Assembly (NCBI RefSeq): GCF_003086775.1
Contig: NZ_CP026001.1
Location: forward strand, 2,940,407 to 3,004,406
Origin: Stenotrophomonas sp. ZAC14D1_NAIMI4_1
GTDB taxonomy: Bacteria; Pseudomonadota; Gammaproteobacteria; Xanthomonadales; Xanthomonadaceae
Reading direction: 5' to 3'
Length of the DNA stretch: 64,000 bases
Shown: positions 18,670 to 28,325 of the stretch, in pieces
How positions within the stretch are numbered: the stretch's first letter is position 1
Layout: each line of letters opens with the position of its first letter
Program-made: the position numbers and the translations under genes
Notes under the pieces: generated by a model
Told to the model about the DNA's origin: nothing
The model's input: only the letters and a program-made list of their open reading frames with translations
The model's database searches: none

Positions 18670-19560
18670 CCCGGACTCACTGGCGGCAGCCGCCGCGCCC
18701 AGTACCTGCATGAAGACCTGCGTTGCCCGCGATGCGGGCGCCGCCGGGGAACAGACCAGGCCGAACACGCGGCGGATGCCCGGGGTGATGGGCAGCACCC
18801 GCAGCCCCTGACGATCCAACGGCAGCGTCGACTCGGGCACCAGCGAAACGCCCAGTCCCTCGCGCACCAGCACGCAGGCGCTGGCCCAGTCGCGCACCGT
18901 TATCCGCACGTCGGTCAGTTGCAGGCCTGCGTCCTCCATCAGCCGCTGGCCATTCACCGTGCACCCGCCTGTGGCAAGGATGAAGGGCTCGGCAACCAGT
19001 TCATCCAGCGCGATTCCGCGCTCGGTGGCGCGCCGCCCCAGCGGATGCGCCTGCGCGAGTACCGCCACCCACGCATCGCTCCCCAGGGCCAACGGCAATC
19101 GCGCGGGTGCAGGGTTCAGCACCACGCCCACCTCGACCGCACCCGAAGCCAGCCACTGTTCGACCTCCTCGTCGGTGCCCTCCACCACCACCACTTCGAT
19201 GCCCGGGTGGCGGCGCTGGAAGTCGCGCAGCAGTGCCGGCAGCACGGTCGAAACGATCGAGGGGAACGTTGCCAGGCGGATGCGCGCACCGCTCAGCCCC
19301 TGGCTGTCGTCGGCCAGCGCGCGGATGGCCTGCAGGCCGTCCAGCATGCGCCGCGCGTGATCGATCACCTGCTGGCCCAGCGCCGTGACGTCGACCTGGC
19401 GGCGCTCGCGGACGAACACCGGAAAGCCGAGTGCGGCCTCCAGCTGGCCGATGGCTTGGCTGGCCCCGGACTGGGTGATGCCGACGCGGTCAGCCGCGCG
19501 CGAGATCGTGCCCTCGTCGGCCACAGCCACCAGCAACCGCCAATGCGCGAGATTCATCAT
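18661..19560 (-). CDS. LysR-family transcriptional regulator
   Basis: A 299-residue regulator. The N-terminal helix-turn-helix (LLVAVADEGTISRAADRVGITQSGASQAIGQLE, about 8-40) is followed by a periplasmic-binding-protein-like effector domain (IRLATFPSIVSTVLPALLRDF onward). It is divergent from the GST at 19683 with a 122-bp gap, the usual LysR arrangement, so that gene is the most likely target together with autoregulation. The effector is unknown. The start is taken at the first of two adjacent ATGs; no strong ribosome site is visible. Confidence 0.92.
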   Translation of the reverse strand: MMNLAHWRLLVAVADEGTISRAADRVGITQSGASQAIGQLEAALGFPVFVRERRQVDVTALGQQVIDHARRMLDGLQAIRALADDSQGLSGARIRLATFPSIVSTVLPALLRDFQRRHPGIEVVVVEGTDEEVEQWLASGAVEVGVVLNPAPARLPLALGSDAWVAVLAQAHPLGRRATERGIALDELVAEPFILATGGCTVNGQRLMEDAGLQLTDVRITVRDWASACVLVREGLGVSLVPESTLPLDRQGLRVLPITPGIRRVFGLVCSPAAPASRATQVFMQVLGAAAAASESGSA

Positions 19561-19682
19561 GTGTTGCAGTAGCTCAACTTATGGCAATGAAGTCGAACAT
19601 TAATTTTACCACCGCTCCCCGGCTGGGCAGACTGCCCTGGATCGGCAGGCCGCTGCCATTTCCCTGCCACCGGAGGCTCCCC

Positions 19683-20285
19683 TTGAAGCTGTACTACGCA
19701 CCCTGGACCTGCTCGCTCTCGCCCCATATCGTGCTGCGCGAACTCGGCCTTCCCTTCGAACTGGTGAAGGTCGACAACGCGACCAAGCGCACCAGCGATG
19801 GCCGCGACTTCCGCACCATCAGCCGCACGGGTTATGTCGCAGCACTTGAACTGGATGACGGGCAGGTGCTGAGTGAAGGCCCGGCCATCGTCCAGTACCT
19901 GGCCGATCTGCGGCCGGACAGCGGCCTGGCGCCGCCGCCTGCAAGCTGGCAGCGCGTGCGCCTGCAGGAATGGCTGAACTTCGTGACCAGCGAGATCCAC
20001 GCCGGCTCGGCGCCGCTGTTCAATGCGGCGCTGCCGGACGAGGCCAAGGCCATCTTCCGGCAGAAGCTGTTCAAGCGCTTCGACCTGTTGCAGGAGACAC
20101 TGGCGACACAGGACTACCTGATGGGCGCCGCCTTCAGCGTGGTCGACGCCTATCTGTTCACCGTGCTCGGCTGGTGCCGCTTCTTTGCGATCGATCTTGC
20201 AACGTGGCCGGCGCTGGAGGCCTACGTGCGCCGGATCAATGCGCGCCCGGCGGTGCAGGCGGCGCTGCGCGCCGAGGCGGCCTGA
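19683..20285 (+). CDS. Glutathione S-transferase (TTG start)
   Basis: A 200-residue GST. The thioredoxin-like N-terminal half begins KLYYAPWTCSLSPHIVLREL (the Cys at about 9 sits where beta-class GSTs have the catalytic residue) and carries the glutathione-binding EGPAIVQYLAD. The C-terminal half is helical. The start is TTG: GGAGG lies 6 nt upstream and the protein begins exactly at the family N-terminus. Divergent from a LysR regulator that probably controls it. Likely role is conjugation or detoxification of electrophiles. Confidence 0.9.
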   Translation: MKLYYAPWTCSLSPHIVLRELGLPFELVKVDNATKRTSDGRDFRTISRTGYVAALELDDGQVLSEGPAIVQYLADLRPDSGLAPPPASWQRVRLQEWLNFVTSEIHAGSAPLFNAALPDEAKAIFRQKLFKRFDLLQETLATQDYLMGAAFSVVDAYLFTVLGWCRFFAIDLATWPALEAYVRRINARPAVQAALRAEAA

Positions 20286-20289
20286 TGCA

Positions 20290-20350
20290 GCGCCGAGCCC
20301 ATGCTCGGCTGGCCGATACAAAAAGCAGCCGAGCGCAGGCTCGGCTCTAC
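20290..20350. repeat. Pair of SMAG-like palindromes downstream of the GST
   Basis: Two hairpins (GCCGAGC...GCTCGGC at 20291-20310 and its inverted partner at 20327-20345, ending CTAC) face each other across an A-rich spacer. This inverted dimer probably acts as the convergent terminator for the GST and the minus-strand gene. Confidence 0.7.
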
Positions 20351-20607
20351 CCCTGCCGGGCGGGCGCCTCGGGCTTTGGCGCATCCTCACACACGCGGTG
20401 CTCGACCACGGTGTCCCTCACCTTCCATTGCTTCACGACCCGACAGCGCTCCTTGGCTTCGGGCGCTTTCGCAGACCTGGACCCGGCCGCATCCGCCTCA
20501 TCGGCAGCGGCCGTCTGCTGGCGCTCCAACCACGCCGAGGACGGTGCCGGCGACTGCGCCAGTGCCGGGCCGGCCAGCGCTGCCAGGGCAACCAGCAGCA
20601 CCTTCAT
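20347..20607 (-). CDS. Small exported protein
   Basis: An 86-residue protein with a clear signal peptide (MKVLLVALAALAGPALAQ). The mature part of about 68 residues is polar and Lys/Glu/Ala-rich with two Cys (KERCRVVK and EHRVCEDA) that could pair. No family recognised. Its start overlaps the stop of the upstream membrane protein by 4 nt (ATGA), indicating a two-gene operon. The last codons run into the repeat at 20290-20350. Confidence 0.65.
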   Translation of the reverse strand: MKVLLVALAALAGPALAQSPAPSSAWLERQQTAAADEADAAGSRSAKAPEAKERCRVVKQWKVRDTVVEHRVCEDAPKPEAPARQG

Positions 20608-20816
20608 GCCGCCACCGCACGGCCGCCCAGCACGCGGGCCGGCAGCATGAACAGCGCACGCAGGAAGGCGAACAACGCCGAGAAGGTGATGCCGACCAGG
20701 CGGAACGGCAGGCTCAGCAGCCAGACGAACGGCCAGGCAATCAGCGCCAGCAGCGCCAACGGCCAGCACAGCACGAACAGCAGGCACCACACGCCCAGCG
20801 CGAACAAGGTCTTCAT
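20604..20816 (-). CDS. Small membrane protein
   Basis: A 70-residue, very hydrophobic protein with two long membrane segments (about 4-34 and 38-60) and a short basic end. AAGGAGA lies 6 nt upstream of the ATG. It is coupled by a 4-nt overlap to the exported protein after it. Similar small proteins are common in Xanthomonadaceae but I know of no function. Confidence 0.65.
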   Translation of the reverse strand: MKTLFALGVWCLLFVLCWPLALLALIAWPFVWLLSLPFRLVGITFSALFAFLRALFMLPARVLGGRAVAA

Positions 20817-20983
20817 GACGGTCTCCTTGGGCGGCACCCTGCCGCCTGTGACCACCGTGCCGCGCGCCCGCGGCCGCCGCAAACGGATTGCGACGAAACC
20901 GGGCTGGGGGCGATGAAACCCGGTGCAGCGGCGGTCGCCGGGCATGGCCCGGTGCCGCCGCTGGCATTATCGCGCTGGCGGCC

Positions 20984-23900
20984 TCAGCGGCTGCCGTTGC
21001 TCAGGCGCAGGCCGACGCTGCTGGAACGATCACTGCCCCGGGCCTGTTCATGGCCCAGCAGCAGCGACAGGATCCAGCCGCGCGCGATGGACATGTCGAC
21101 GCCGGTAGACAGCGACAGCAGATCTTCGTTGTAGCTGCGCATCGCCAGGCGGTAGTCCTGCGGACGCGCCCACTCAGCGTAGTTCAACGTTGCTTCGCCC
21201 CGGTCCTGCAGCGCCTGCCGGTACTCGATGCTCCAGAACGGGCGCATGCGCGCCTCAGCCGATTCGACCGCGCTGCCTTCCAGGCCGAATGCCAGCGCGC
21301 GGCTGTCAACGACGTGGCGGCCATAGGCCAGATCCAGTTCGCCCAGGCCGTGCTCGCGGTAGGCATCCAGCGTGCTGCGGCTGCCGTCCAGCCGTGCGTA
21401 GCCACTCATGCGCATGCCCGACAACACCTGCTCATAGCCCAGCGCCAGCGAACCGAACCACTGCGAACCCTCGCGACGGGCCACCGCCATCGCGCCGGCA
21501 TCGCGGCTCCAGCGCTGCAGGTCGAAGCGCAGGTTGCCGGTGGCCAGCACCGCATCGACGAACACGTGCGCGTTGCCGCGCCACAGGCCATACAACGCCA
21601 GCGACCGCTGGTCGGCCTGCAGGCGCGTGCGGGCATCATCCTGCTCGCTGTCGTTGCGGCCGATGCTGCCGGCCACGCCCCACAGTGCGCTGTCACCGAG
21701 GCGACGATCCACGCCCACGGTCAGGCCGTCGCTGCGCAGGTCATACCGCCCTGCCCCGGTCGGGCCACCCCGGCCGTAGGTGGCCGTGCCGGACACCCAG
21801 GTGCCCCAGCCGGCGGGCAGCAGCGGACGCTCGCTCTCCATGGCCTGGCCCAGCGGCAGCGACGCCGCCTCCGGGCCTCGCGCGCCGGTCGACACCGACA
21901 GCGTGTTGCTGTCGGCATTGCCGCCCGCACGTACCTGCCGCAGGCGCTCGCGGATGTTGGCCTGCTGCGCGTTGGCGAAGCGCACGCTCGCATCCACCTG
22001 CGCCTGCAGCAGCCCGGTCACGCCCGGGTCACGGGTCGGGTCCGGGCGCATGTTCACCACCAGCACCAGCTCGGCACTGGCCGCGGCATAGCTGCCCGCA
22101 GCGGCCTGCTTGGCGGTGATCACCGCACGACCTTCGCCGTGCACATGCACAGTGCGGCCCTCGACACTGGCCACTGCGGTGTCGCTGCTATGGAAGCTGA
22201 AGGCACCCGGGCTGGCGCTGGTCGGCAGCGGCAGTTCGAAACTGCCCTGTTCCAGCAGGCGCTGCAGGTCGGCACTCCACGCCAGCACCGGCACGGCCAG
22301 CGCGATATCGACCACGTGTTGTTGCTGCGCGGCCGCTTCATGGTTGGCATCGCCGTCCTGGTCTACGGTCAGCACGCAGCGCCCTGCCGCCAGCATGGCG
22401 ACGCGCGTGCCGCTGACACTGCAGACCGCGGGGCTGCTGCTGCCGAAACGCAGCGGCTGACCCGACGCACCACCCCGTGCGGAGACCTCGAAGCTGCCGC
22501 CCTCGCTGTAGACCGGCGTTGCCGGGTCCACGCTGAAGCCGGTGATAGCCTGCGCGGCCTGCGCGATCTTCAGCTGGTAGCGCGCCACGCCGGTGAAGCC
22601 GTAGGTGTCGCTGACTTCCACGTCGAAATCGAACACGCCGGCCACGGTGGCCACGCCCTGCACCTGGCCGTCGCTGGACAGCAGCACGCCGGGCGGCAGC
22701 GCACCCGACATCAGGCGGAACGCATAGGGCGCGGTACCGCCACGTGCCTGCAGGCGCAGGCTGACCGGGCCAGCCTGGGTTGCCGCGGGCAGCGGGGCTT
22801 CGACTTCCCCGATCTGCGGAGCCGCCACGTTCAGCACGAATACGCGGCGCGCACGGAACGGACCGCCGCCGGAGCTGCTGTCGGTCACCTCGACCTCGAT
22901 CTCGAAACGCCCTGCGGCCACCGGCGTACCTGCCAGGTGTCCGCTGCGATCCAGGCGGAGGCCCGTCGGCAGACTGCCGCCAACAATGGCGTAGGTGTAA
23001 GGCGCCGCGCCGCCGCTGCTGGACAGCTGCGCGTCGAGCGCCGTGCCAGCCTCGCCCAACGGCAACGCAGCCGACTGCAGGACCACGGTCGGCGTACCCA
23101 CGGTAATCGTGATCGTGGCCGGTGCCGACGTGCGGAAGGCATCGCTGACGGTGTAGCTGATGCTGTCGTTGCCGGCATAGCCTGCGGCCGGCGTGTAGCG
23201 CAGCGTCGTGCCCTGCACGTCAACCTGTCCATGCTGCGGGCCCACGGTCAGCTGCACCTGCTCGGCCACACCGCCCACCGACAGCGGCAGCACGACGGCT
23301 GCGGCACCGTAAGGCACGACGATGCTGGAATCGGCCACGGCCAGGTCCGGCAACGGCACCACCGCTGCCGAGGCGGCCGACACCACGCCGCTGCCGTATT
23401 CGCTGCGTGCGACCACCACGAAACGATAGGCGCTGCCGTTGGCCAGGCCACGCACGGTGATCGGCGAGGTCGTACCGGTTGCGCTGATGCCGCCCGGCTG
23501 CGCGGTCACGGTGTAATCGACGATGGCGCCACTGCCGGCCGACGCTGCATCGAAATGCACCTGCACCTGCCCATCACCGGCCACGCCGCGCACATTGGCG
23601 ACGGCCGACGGCAGGTCGGCGCCGACGCGTACACCGGTGGTCGCCCCGACGTTGGCCAGCGCAGTGCGTGCCTCGGTGCCCTGTGCATTGCGCAGGCTGC
23701 CGGCAGCAGCCTGCACCGATTCCACCTCGACGCCATCCTCGTCGCGGTCATCGGCCTGCAGCGTGTACTGGAAGCGCAGCACACTGCCCTGCACCTCCGT
23801 CTCCACCGCCGAGAGCGTGGCCAGCCGACGCTGGCTGCCGATGCGCAGCAGCAGCTGCGGCGCAGCGCCCACCTGCAGGCCCTGGTCGAACTGCACCGCA

Positions 23901-26593
23901 AAGGACAGCACCTGTCCGGCGAGGTAGCGGCCGACGGACGGCACCTGCACGCCGGTCACCGCCGGTGCGCCCTGCACGGTGAGCGGATCGGACGGCAACG
24001 ATGCCGCACCGGCTCCCGCCGCATTGAAGGCGGTCACCACGAAGCGATGCGCGATGCCAGTGGGCAGCCCGTCGATACGCAGCGGACTGCCGTTGCCACG
24101 CACGCTCTGTCCACCTGGCAGCGCCTGCAGCAGATAGCTGTCGACCGCACTGCCGCCTTCGAACGCCGGCGCCTGGAAGCTCACGTCCACACTGCCCGCA
24201 GCGAGTACGACCGCAGTGATGCGGGGCGCGCCCGGCACCACCGCCAGCACCGCGAACGAACGGCTGACGCGGGTAGCGGCATGGGTCGCGGCGTCACCCG
24301 GCTGATCGGCGTCGATGCTGCAGGTACCGGCCGCAAGCAGGGTCACCCGGCCATCGGCAGCGACGCTGCAGACCCGGGGTGTGCTGCTGGACAGCGACAC
24401 CGCCAGGCCACTGCTGGCACTGGCCAGCACCTGTGGCGTGCTGCCGAAAGCCTGGGCATCCAGGGGTGCGAACTGGATCTGCTGCTGCGCCATCGGCACC
24501 ACGTCGTCCGATGCCATGGACGCCGCGCCCAGCCCGGCTGCGGTACGCGCGGTCACCGTAAAGCGATACGCAGTGCCATTGCGCAGGCCGGTGAACACTG
24601 CCGGAGAAGCGGCCGCCTGCAACTGCAGGCCATCGGGCTGCGCGGTCACCACGTAATCCAGCACCGGGCTGCCGCCATCCTGCGCGGGCGCTGCGAACTG
24701 CAACGTCACCACGCCATCGCCTGCAACCACGCCGGTGATGGACGGCGCGGCAGCCGGCTGCGCGCCCACCAGGATGCCGCCGGTAGCGCCCACGCCTGCC
24801 AGCGCCAGCACAGCATCGATGCCATCGGCATTGCGGATGCTGCCACCGGCCAGCTGCAGGCCGTCGATGCCGATGCCGTCCTCGTCCAACTGGCCCGGCA
24901 ACACGGTGTAGCTGAAAGCCAGCAGATTGCTGCCCGAGCCAGCGCGATAGGTCGCGGCTACGCGCTGCCCGCCGATCGACAGCAGCAGCTCGGGCACGCC
25001 CTGCACGATTGCTGGCTGATCCAGGACCAGCAGGAAATCGAGGCTGGCACCGGCGAGGTAGCGGCCGTCGGCCGGTACCTGCAGGCCGGTCACGCGCGGC
25101 ACGGTCGGCATCGTCACAGGATCGGACTCGGCGGAGAAGGTGCCGGGCCCTGTCGCGGTGCGCGCACGCACGGCGAAGGTATAGGTCGTGCCTGCATGCA
25201 GGCGGCTCATGCGTACCGGGCTGGAGGCACCGCTGACCACAGCAGCACCCGGGCGTGCTGCCACCTCGTAAGAGAGGATGGCACTGCCACCGTCGCTGGC
25301 GGGTACATCGAAGTACACGTCCACGCTGCTTGCGCCGATCCGTTCGACGCGACGCAGGGTCGGCGCCGACGCGCGGGCAGCCACCACGTTGAAGCTGCGC
25401 TCCACCGGCTGCGCCGCGCGCGTGCCCGCGTTGCCGGGCTGCAGCGCGCGCACCGTGCACGTACCGAGCGCGGACAGCCGCAGGTTGCCTGCACGTTCCA
25501 GCACGCAGACCAGTGGATTCAGGCTCTCGTACTCGACGGCCAGGCCGCTGCTCGCGGTGGCCTCCAGTGCCAGCAGCGAACCCAAGGGCTGGTCGCCGGG
25601 CGCATTGAACTGGATCGTCTGCCCGGTCATCGGCGTGACCGCCGCGCTTGCCTGCGACGGCTGGCTGGCCTGACTGCCGTTGTTGGCGATCACCTGGAAC
25701 TGCACGGGCATGCCGTTGGCAAGGCCGGTCACCGTGATCGGCGACTGCGTGCCGAGCATCCATTCGCCCGTGGACGCCATCACGGCGTACTGGACAATGG
25801 GCGCGCCGCCGGTCTGCGTCGGTGCGGTGAAGCTGACCACGGCCTGGCCATCGCCGGCGACGGCCACGACCTGGCCGGGGGCATCGGGCGCGATGGCCGC
25901 GATGTTGACCGACAGCGGCTGGTGCGCGCTGGCGGCCGCGGCATCGGTGACCTCCACGCTGACGCTGAACGTGCCCGCGACCTGCGGCGTGCCATTCAGG
26001 CGCCCCGTCGGCTCAAGCACCAGCCCGGCGGGCAAGGTGCCACTGTTGATGCCGAAGTTGTAAGGCAGGGTGCCGCCGCTGGCGGCCAGGTTGAAATCCA
26101 CCGCCGTGCCGACGGTGAACTGCTGCGTCGCCGGCGGCGCCAGCTGCAGCGGTTGTGCGGCAGCGGAAATGCAGCGGATCTCGACCGGGCTGATGTACCT
26201 TCCGGTCTTGATGCTCATGAACAGGCCGTTGGCCACCAGGAAGCTGCTGTCGACCGTTCCGCTGTGCGCTCCGGCAGACCCGGTGTTGCTGCGGTAGTCG
26301 TAGCCTCCCGGGCCAAAACTCAAACTGCGGAAAATGATGGCGTCGGCCGACGTCGGCGGTTTGCCGATGTTCTCGCCGCTGTCTCTGAAACTGATTGTCA
26401 GCGACTCCCCTGGCAGGAAGGCACCCTGTGCGAACGACCGGATCTCGTTGGTCGTGGCACCTATCAGGTTGATGGCCTCGCACGCCGCCGACGCCGCCTG
26501 CGCAACGCCCGTACCTGCCAGCAGCTGCAACAACACCACGCACATCCAGGCGACGCCGCGCCTCAACCCACTCTTCCCTGCTACCGCCGACAT
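20984..26593 (-). CDS. Giant autotransporter-like surface protein with Ig/Fn3 repeats
   Basis: About 1869 residues. A signal peptide (hydrophobic run ending GVAQAAS) leads to repeated beta-sandwich modules: putative-Ig domains (FTVGTAVDFNLAASGGTLPY is one), five fibronectin-III-like domains with AGDG(Q/V) strands, two copies of a VTG(L/V)QVP-GRYLAG block, three Cys-pair blocks (VCVLE...GTCTV type), and a cadherin-like domain. The last 250 residues form an autotransporter beta-barrel (from WGTWVSGTATYGRG to the C-terminus). It is likely a surface adhesin. The start at 26593 has GGGGA at 8 nt; ATGs at 26608 and 26662 are alternatives. It ends in SNGSR, not the usual aromatic residue. Confidence 0.82.
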   Translation of the reverse strand: MSAVAGKSGLRRGVAWMCVVLLQLLAGTGVAQAASAACEAINLIGATTNEIRSFAQGAFLPGESLTISFRDSGENIGKPPTSADAIIFRSLSFGPGGYDYRSNTGSAGAHSGTVDSSFLVANGLFMSIKTGRYISPVEIRCISAAAQPLQLAPPATQQFTVGTAVDFNLAASGGTLPYNFGINSGTLPAGLVLEPTGRLNGTPQVAGTFSVSVEVTDAAAASAHQPLSVNIAAIAPDAPGQVVAVAGDGQAVVSFTAPTQTGGAPIVQYAVMASTGEWMLGTQSPITVTGLANGMPVQFQVIANNGSQASQPSQASAAVTPMTGQTIQFNAPGDQPLGSLLALEATASSGLAVEYESLNPLVCVLERAGNLRLSALGTCTVRALQPGNAGTRAAQPVERSFNVVAARASAPTLRRVERIGASSVDVYFDVPASDGGSAILSYEVAARPGAAVVSGASSPVRMSRLHAGTTYTFAVRARTATGPGTFSAESDPVTMPTVPRVTGLQVPADGRYLAGASLDFLLVLDQPAIVQGVPELLLSIGGQRVAATYRAGSGSNLLAFSYTVLPGQLDEDGIGIDGLQLAGGSIRNADGIDAVLALAGVGATGGILVGAQPAAAPSITGVVAGDGVVTLQFAAPAQDGGSPVLDYVVTAQPDGLQLQAAASPAVFTGLRNGTAYRFTVTARTAAGLGAASMASDDVVPMAQQQIQFAPLDAQAFGSTPQVLASASSGLAVSLSSSTPRVCSVAADGRVTLLAAGTCSIDADQPGDAATHAATRVSRSFAVLAVVPGAPRITAVVLAAGSVDVSFQAPAFEGGSAVDSYLLQALPGGQSVRGNGSPLRIDGLPTGIAHRFVVTAFNAAGAGAASLPSDPLTVQGAPAVTGVQVPSVGRYLAGQVLSFAVQFDQGLQVGAAPQLLLRIGSQRRLATLSAVETEVQGSVLRFQYTLQADDRDEDGVEVESVQAAAGSLRNAQGTEARTALANVGATTGVRVGADLPSAVANVRGVAGDGQVQVHFDAASAGSGAIVDYTVTAQPGGISATGTTSPITVRGLANGSAYRFVVVARSEYGSGVVSAASAAVVPLPDLAVADSSIVVPYGAAAVVLPLSVGGVAEQVQLTVGPQHGQVDVQGTTLRYTPAAGYAGNDSISYTVSDAFRTSAPATITITVGTPTVVLQSAALPLGEAGTALDAQLSSSGGAAPYTYAIVGGSLPTGLRLDRSGHLAGTPVAAGRFEIEVEVTDSSSGGGPFRARRVFVLNVAAPQIGEVEAPLPAATQAGPVSLRLQARGGTAPYAFRLMSGALPPGVLLSSDGQVQGVATVAGVFDFDVEVSDTYGFTGVARYQLKIAQAAQAITGFSVDPATPVYSEGGSFEVSARGGASGQPLRFGSSSPAVCSVSGTRVAMLAAGRCVLTVDQDGDANHEAAAQQQHVVDIALAVPVLAWSADLQRLLEQGSFELPLPTSASPGAFSFHSSDTAVASVEGRTVHVHGEGRAVITAKQAAAGSYAAASAELVLVVNMRPDPTRDPGVTGLLQAQVDASVRFANAQQANIRERLRQVRAGGNADSNTLSVSTGARGPEAASLPLGQAMESERPLLPAGWGTWVSGTATYGRGGPTGAGRYDLRSDGLTVGVDRRLGDSALWGVAGSIGRNDSEQDDARTRLQADQRSLALYGLWRGNAHVFVDAVLATGNLRFDLQRWSRDAGAMAVARREGSQWFGSLALGYEQVLSGMRMSGYARLDGSRSTLDAYREHGLGELDLAYGRHVVDSRALAFGLEGSAVESAEARMRPFWSIEYRQALQDRGEATLNYAEWARPQDYRLAMRSYNEDLLSLSTGVDMSIARGWILSLLLGHEQARGSDRSSSVGLRLSNGSR

Positions 26594-26735
26594 CGATCCG
26601 TTCCCCATGAATGAAGGGGGCGCACGCGCTGCTCCATCGCCGCGCGTGCAGCGATGGGTCATGGACGGTGATGTTTCCCCCTGTTACCGGTGCGGTAACG
26701 GCAGGTGACGGGGGAACTTGAGCGCCGGCCGGGGC

Positions 26736-28325
26736 TTATACCGGCACGGCCCCCGGTCGGCCGTGGATGACCTGGAAGCGCGCTGCGGTCCGCACCTCGG
26801 CATCGGCACGCAGCACGCTGTCGGCAAAGCGCAGTTCGGCATCCACGGTCTGCCGGTTCAGCTGCAGCTTCCACCAGCCGCGACGGTCGCCGTCGAAATA
26901 GCGGATATGCGGGTTCTGCGGAATCGATGGGCCGTAGTAAGGGCCATACGGGGTATCGTCGCCGCCACTGCTGATTGCCGGCGCGATGAATTCGGTGGCC
27001 ACCACCGGCGAGCTGGCCGCATCGAAGTCCAGCTTCAGGTCGTTGACGAAGGTGGAGTGCCAGTCGCCGCCGAGCACGATCGCGTTGCCCTGCCCGCCTG
27101 TCTGCAGCGCCTGCAGCAGACGGTTGCGCGCAAGCGGATAGCCGTCCCAGGCGTCGTTCCAGAAGCGCTCGCGTGGGGTGCCTGCCTCCAGCCGCAGCTG
27201 GGCCATCAGCAACTGCTGTACCACCACGTTCCAGCGCAACCCCTGTGCCGCCAACATCGACTGGGCGAACCAGGCTTCCTGGCCGACACCGAGCATGCTC
27301 ATGCGCGGGTCCAGTGCCGCTTCGCAGCGCGCCGATTCGCCCACCCCGCAGGGATTGGCGGGACGGAACTGCCGGCAATCGAGCAGGCTGAGCTGCGCAA
27401 GATCACCGTAGCGCAGCCCCCGGTGCACGCGCAGGCCACCATTGCCGGCCGGCGTGCTGCGCATGGGCAGGTGTTCGTAGAACGCGCGGTAGGCCGCCGC
27501 CCGACGCACGATGAAATCTTCCGTCGATACGCCGGGCTTCTCCGGATGGATGCCGGAGTAGTCGTTCTGCACCTCGTGGTCATCCCAGATCACCGCGAAA
27601 GCATGCGCGGCATGCGCTGCCTGCAGGTCCGGATCGAGCTTGTACAGCGCGTACTGGTCGCGGTAACGCTCCAGGCTGACGGTCTCGCCACTGAAGCGCG
27701 CTGCATCCAGCGTGCTGCCGCGTGCATTCTGCAGCGGGCTGTATTCGTACAGGTAGTCGCCGGCGTGCAGCACCAGGTCGACATCGCTCCGCGCGATATC
27801 GCGCAGCACCGGATAGTAGCCGCTGTTCCAGGCCTGGCAGGTGCACAGGGCCAACCGCAGCTGCTGCAGCTGCGTATCGGGCAACGGCGCGGTGCGGAAG
27901 TGGCCGACCGCGCTTTCTTCATCCCCGTCGCAGGCGAACCGGTAGTAGTAGTCACGGCCCGGGCGCAGGCCATTGACCTCCACGTGCACCGAATGCGCCA
28001 GTTCCGGTACGGCAGCAGCAACACCCCGCTGCACCAGCCGGCGCATGCCAGGGTCTTCTGCCACGTACCAGCGCACCGGCACCGCCCGCGCGGGCATGCC
28101 GCCGCCATTGAGCGGGTCCGTTGCCAGCCGCGTCCACAGCACCGCGCCCTGCGGATCCGGGTCGCCAGCAGCGACGCCCAGCGTGAACGGATCGCGCCCG
28201 AGCCGCGGTCGCGGGCCGGCCGTGGCCAGCCCCGGCATCGCCGCCAGTGCGATGGCCGCCCCCGTGCCCTGCCACGCCATGCGCAGCAGGCGGCGACGGG
28301 TTTCCGGATCGACAGGTGCGCGCAT
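26736..28325 (-). CDS. phoD: Alkaline phosphatase D family, Tat-exported
   Basis: A 529-residue phosphodiesterase/phosphatase. The N-terminus has twin arginines ahead of a hydrophobic run (TRRRLLRMAWQGTGAAIALAA), typical of Tat export with metal cofactors. Family landmarks are FTLGVAAGDP, LVLHAGDYLYEY, VIWDDHEVQNDYSG and VLGGDWHSTF, which supply the iron/calcium ligands of PhoD enzymes. Its ATG overlaps the stop of the TonB-dependent receptor upstream (TGATG), so the two are coupled. The pairing suggests uptake of an organic phosphate or another substrate with surface hydrolysis. Confidence 0.92.
   Translation of the reverse strand: MRAPVDPETRRRLLRMAWQGTGAAIALAAMPGLATAGPRPRLGRDPFTLGVAAGDPDPQGAVLWTRLATDPLNGGGMPARAVPVRWYVAEDPGMRRLVQRGVAAAVPELAHSVHVEVNGLRPGRDYYYRFACDGDEESAVGHFRTAPLPDTQLQQLRLALCTCQAWNSGYYPVLRDIARSDVDLVLHAGDYLYEYSPLQNARGSTLDAARFSGETVSLERYRDQYALYKLDPDLQAAHAAHAFAVIWDDHEVQNDYSGIHPEKPGVSTEDFIVRRAAAYRAFYEHLPMRSTPAGNGGLRVHRGLRYGDLAQLSLLDCRQFRPANPCGVGESARCEAALDPRMSMLGVGQEAWFAQSMLAAQGLRWNVVVQQLLMAQLRLEAGTPRERFWNDAWDGYPLARNRLLQALQTGGQGNAIVLGGDWHSTFVNDLKLDFDAASSPVVATEFIAPAISSGGDDTPYGPYYGPSIPQNPHIRYFDGDRRGWWKLQLNRQTVDAELRFADSVLRADAEVRTAARFQVIHGRPGAVPV

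Noticed and set aside
20888..26614. A plus-strand open frame of more than 1900 codons opposite the adhesin gene
   Set aside because: It is antisense to a real repetitive protein with signal peptide and barrel. Its product is His/Arg/Gln-rich without domains, as expected of a high-GC shadow frame.
26679..26705. A small TTACC-GGTAA hairpin between phoD and the adhesin as a terminator
   Set aside because: It has a short imperfect stem and is followed by no T-run in either direction.
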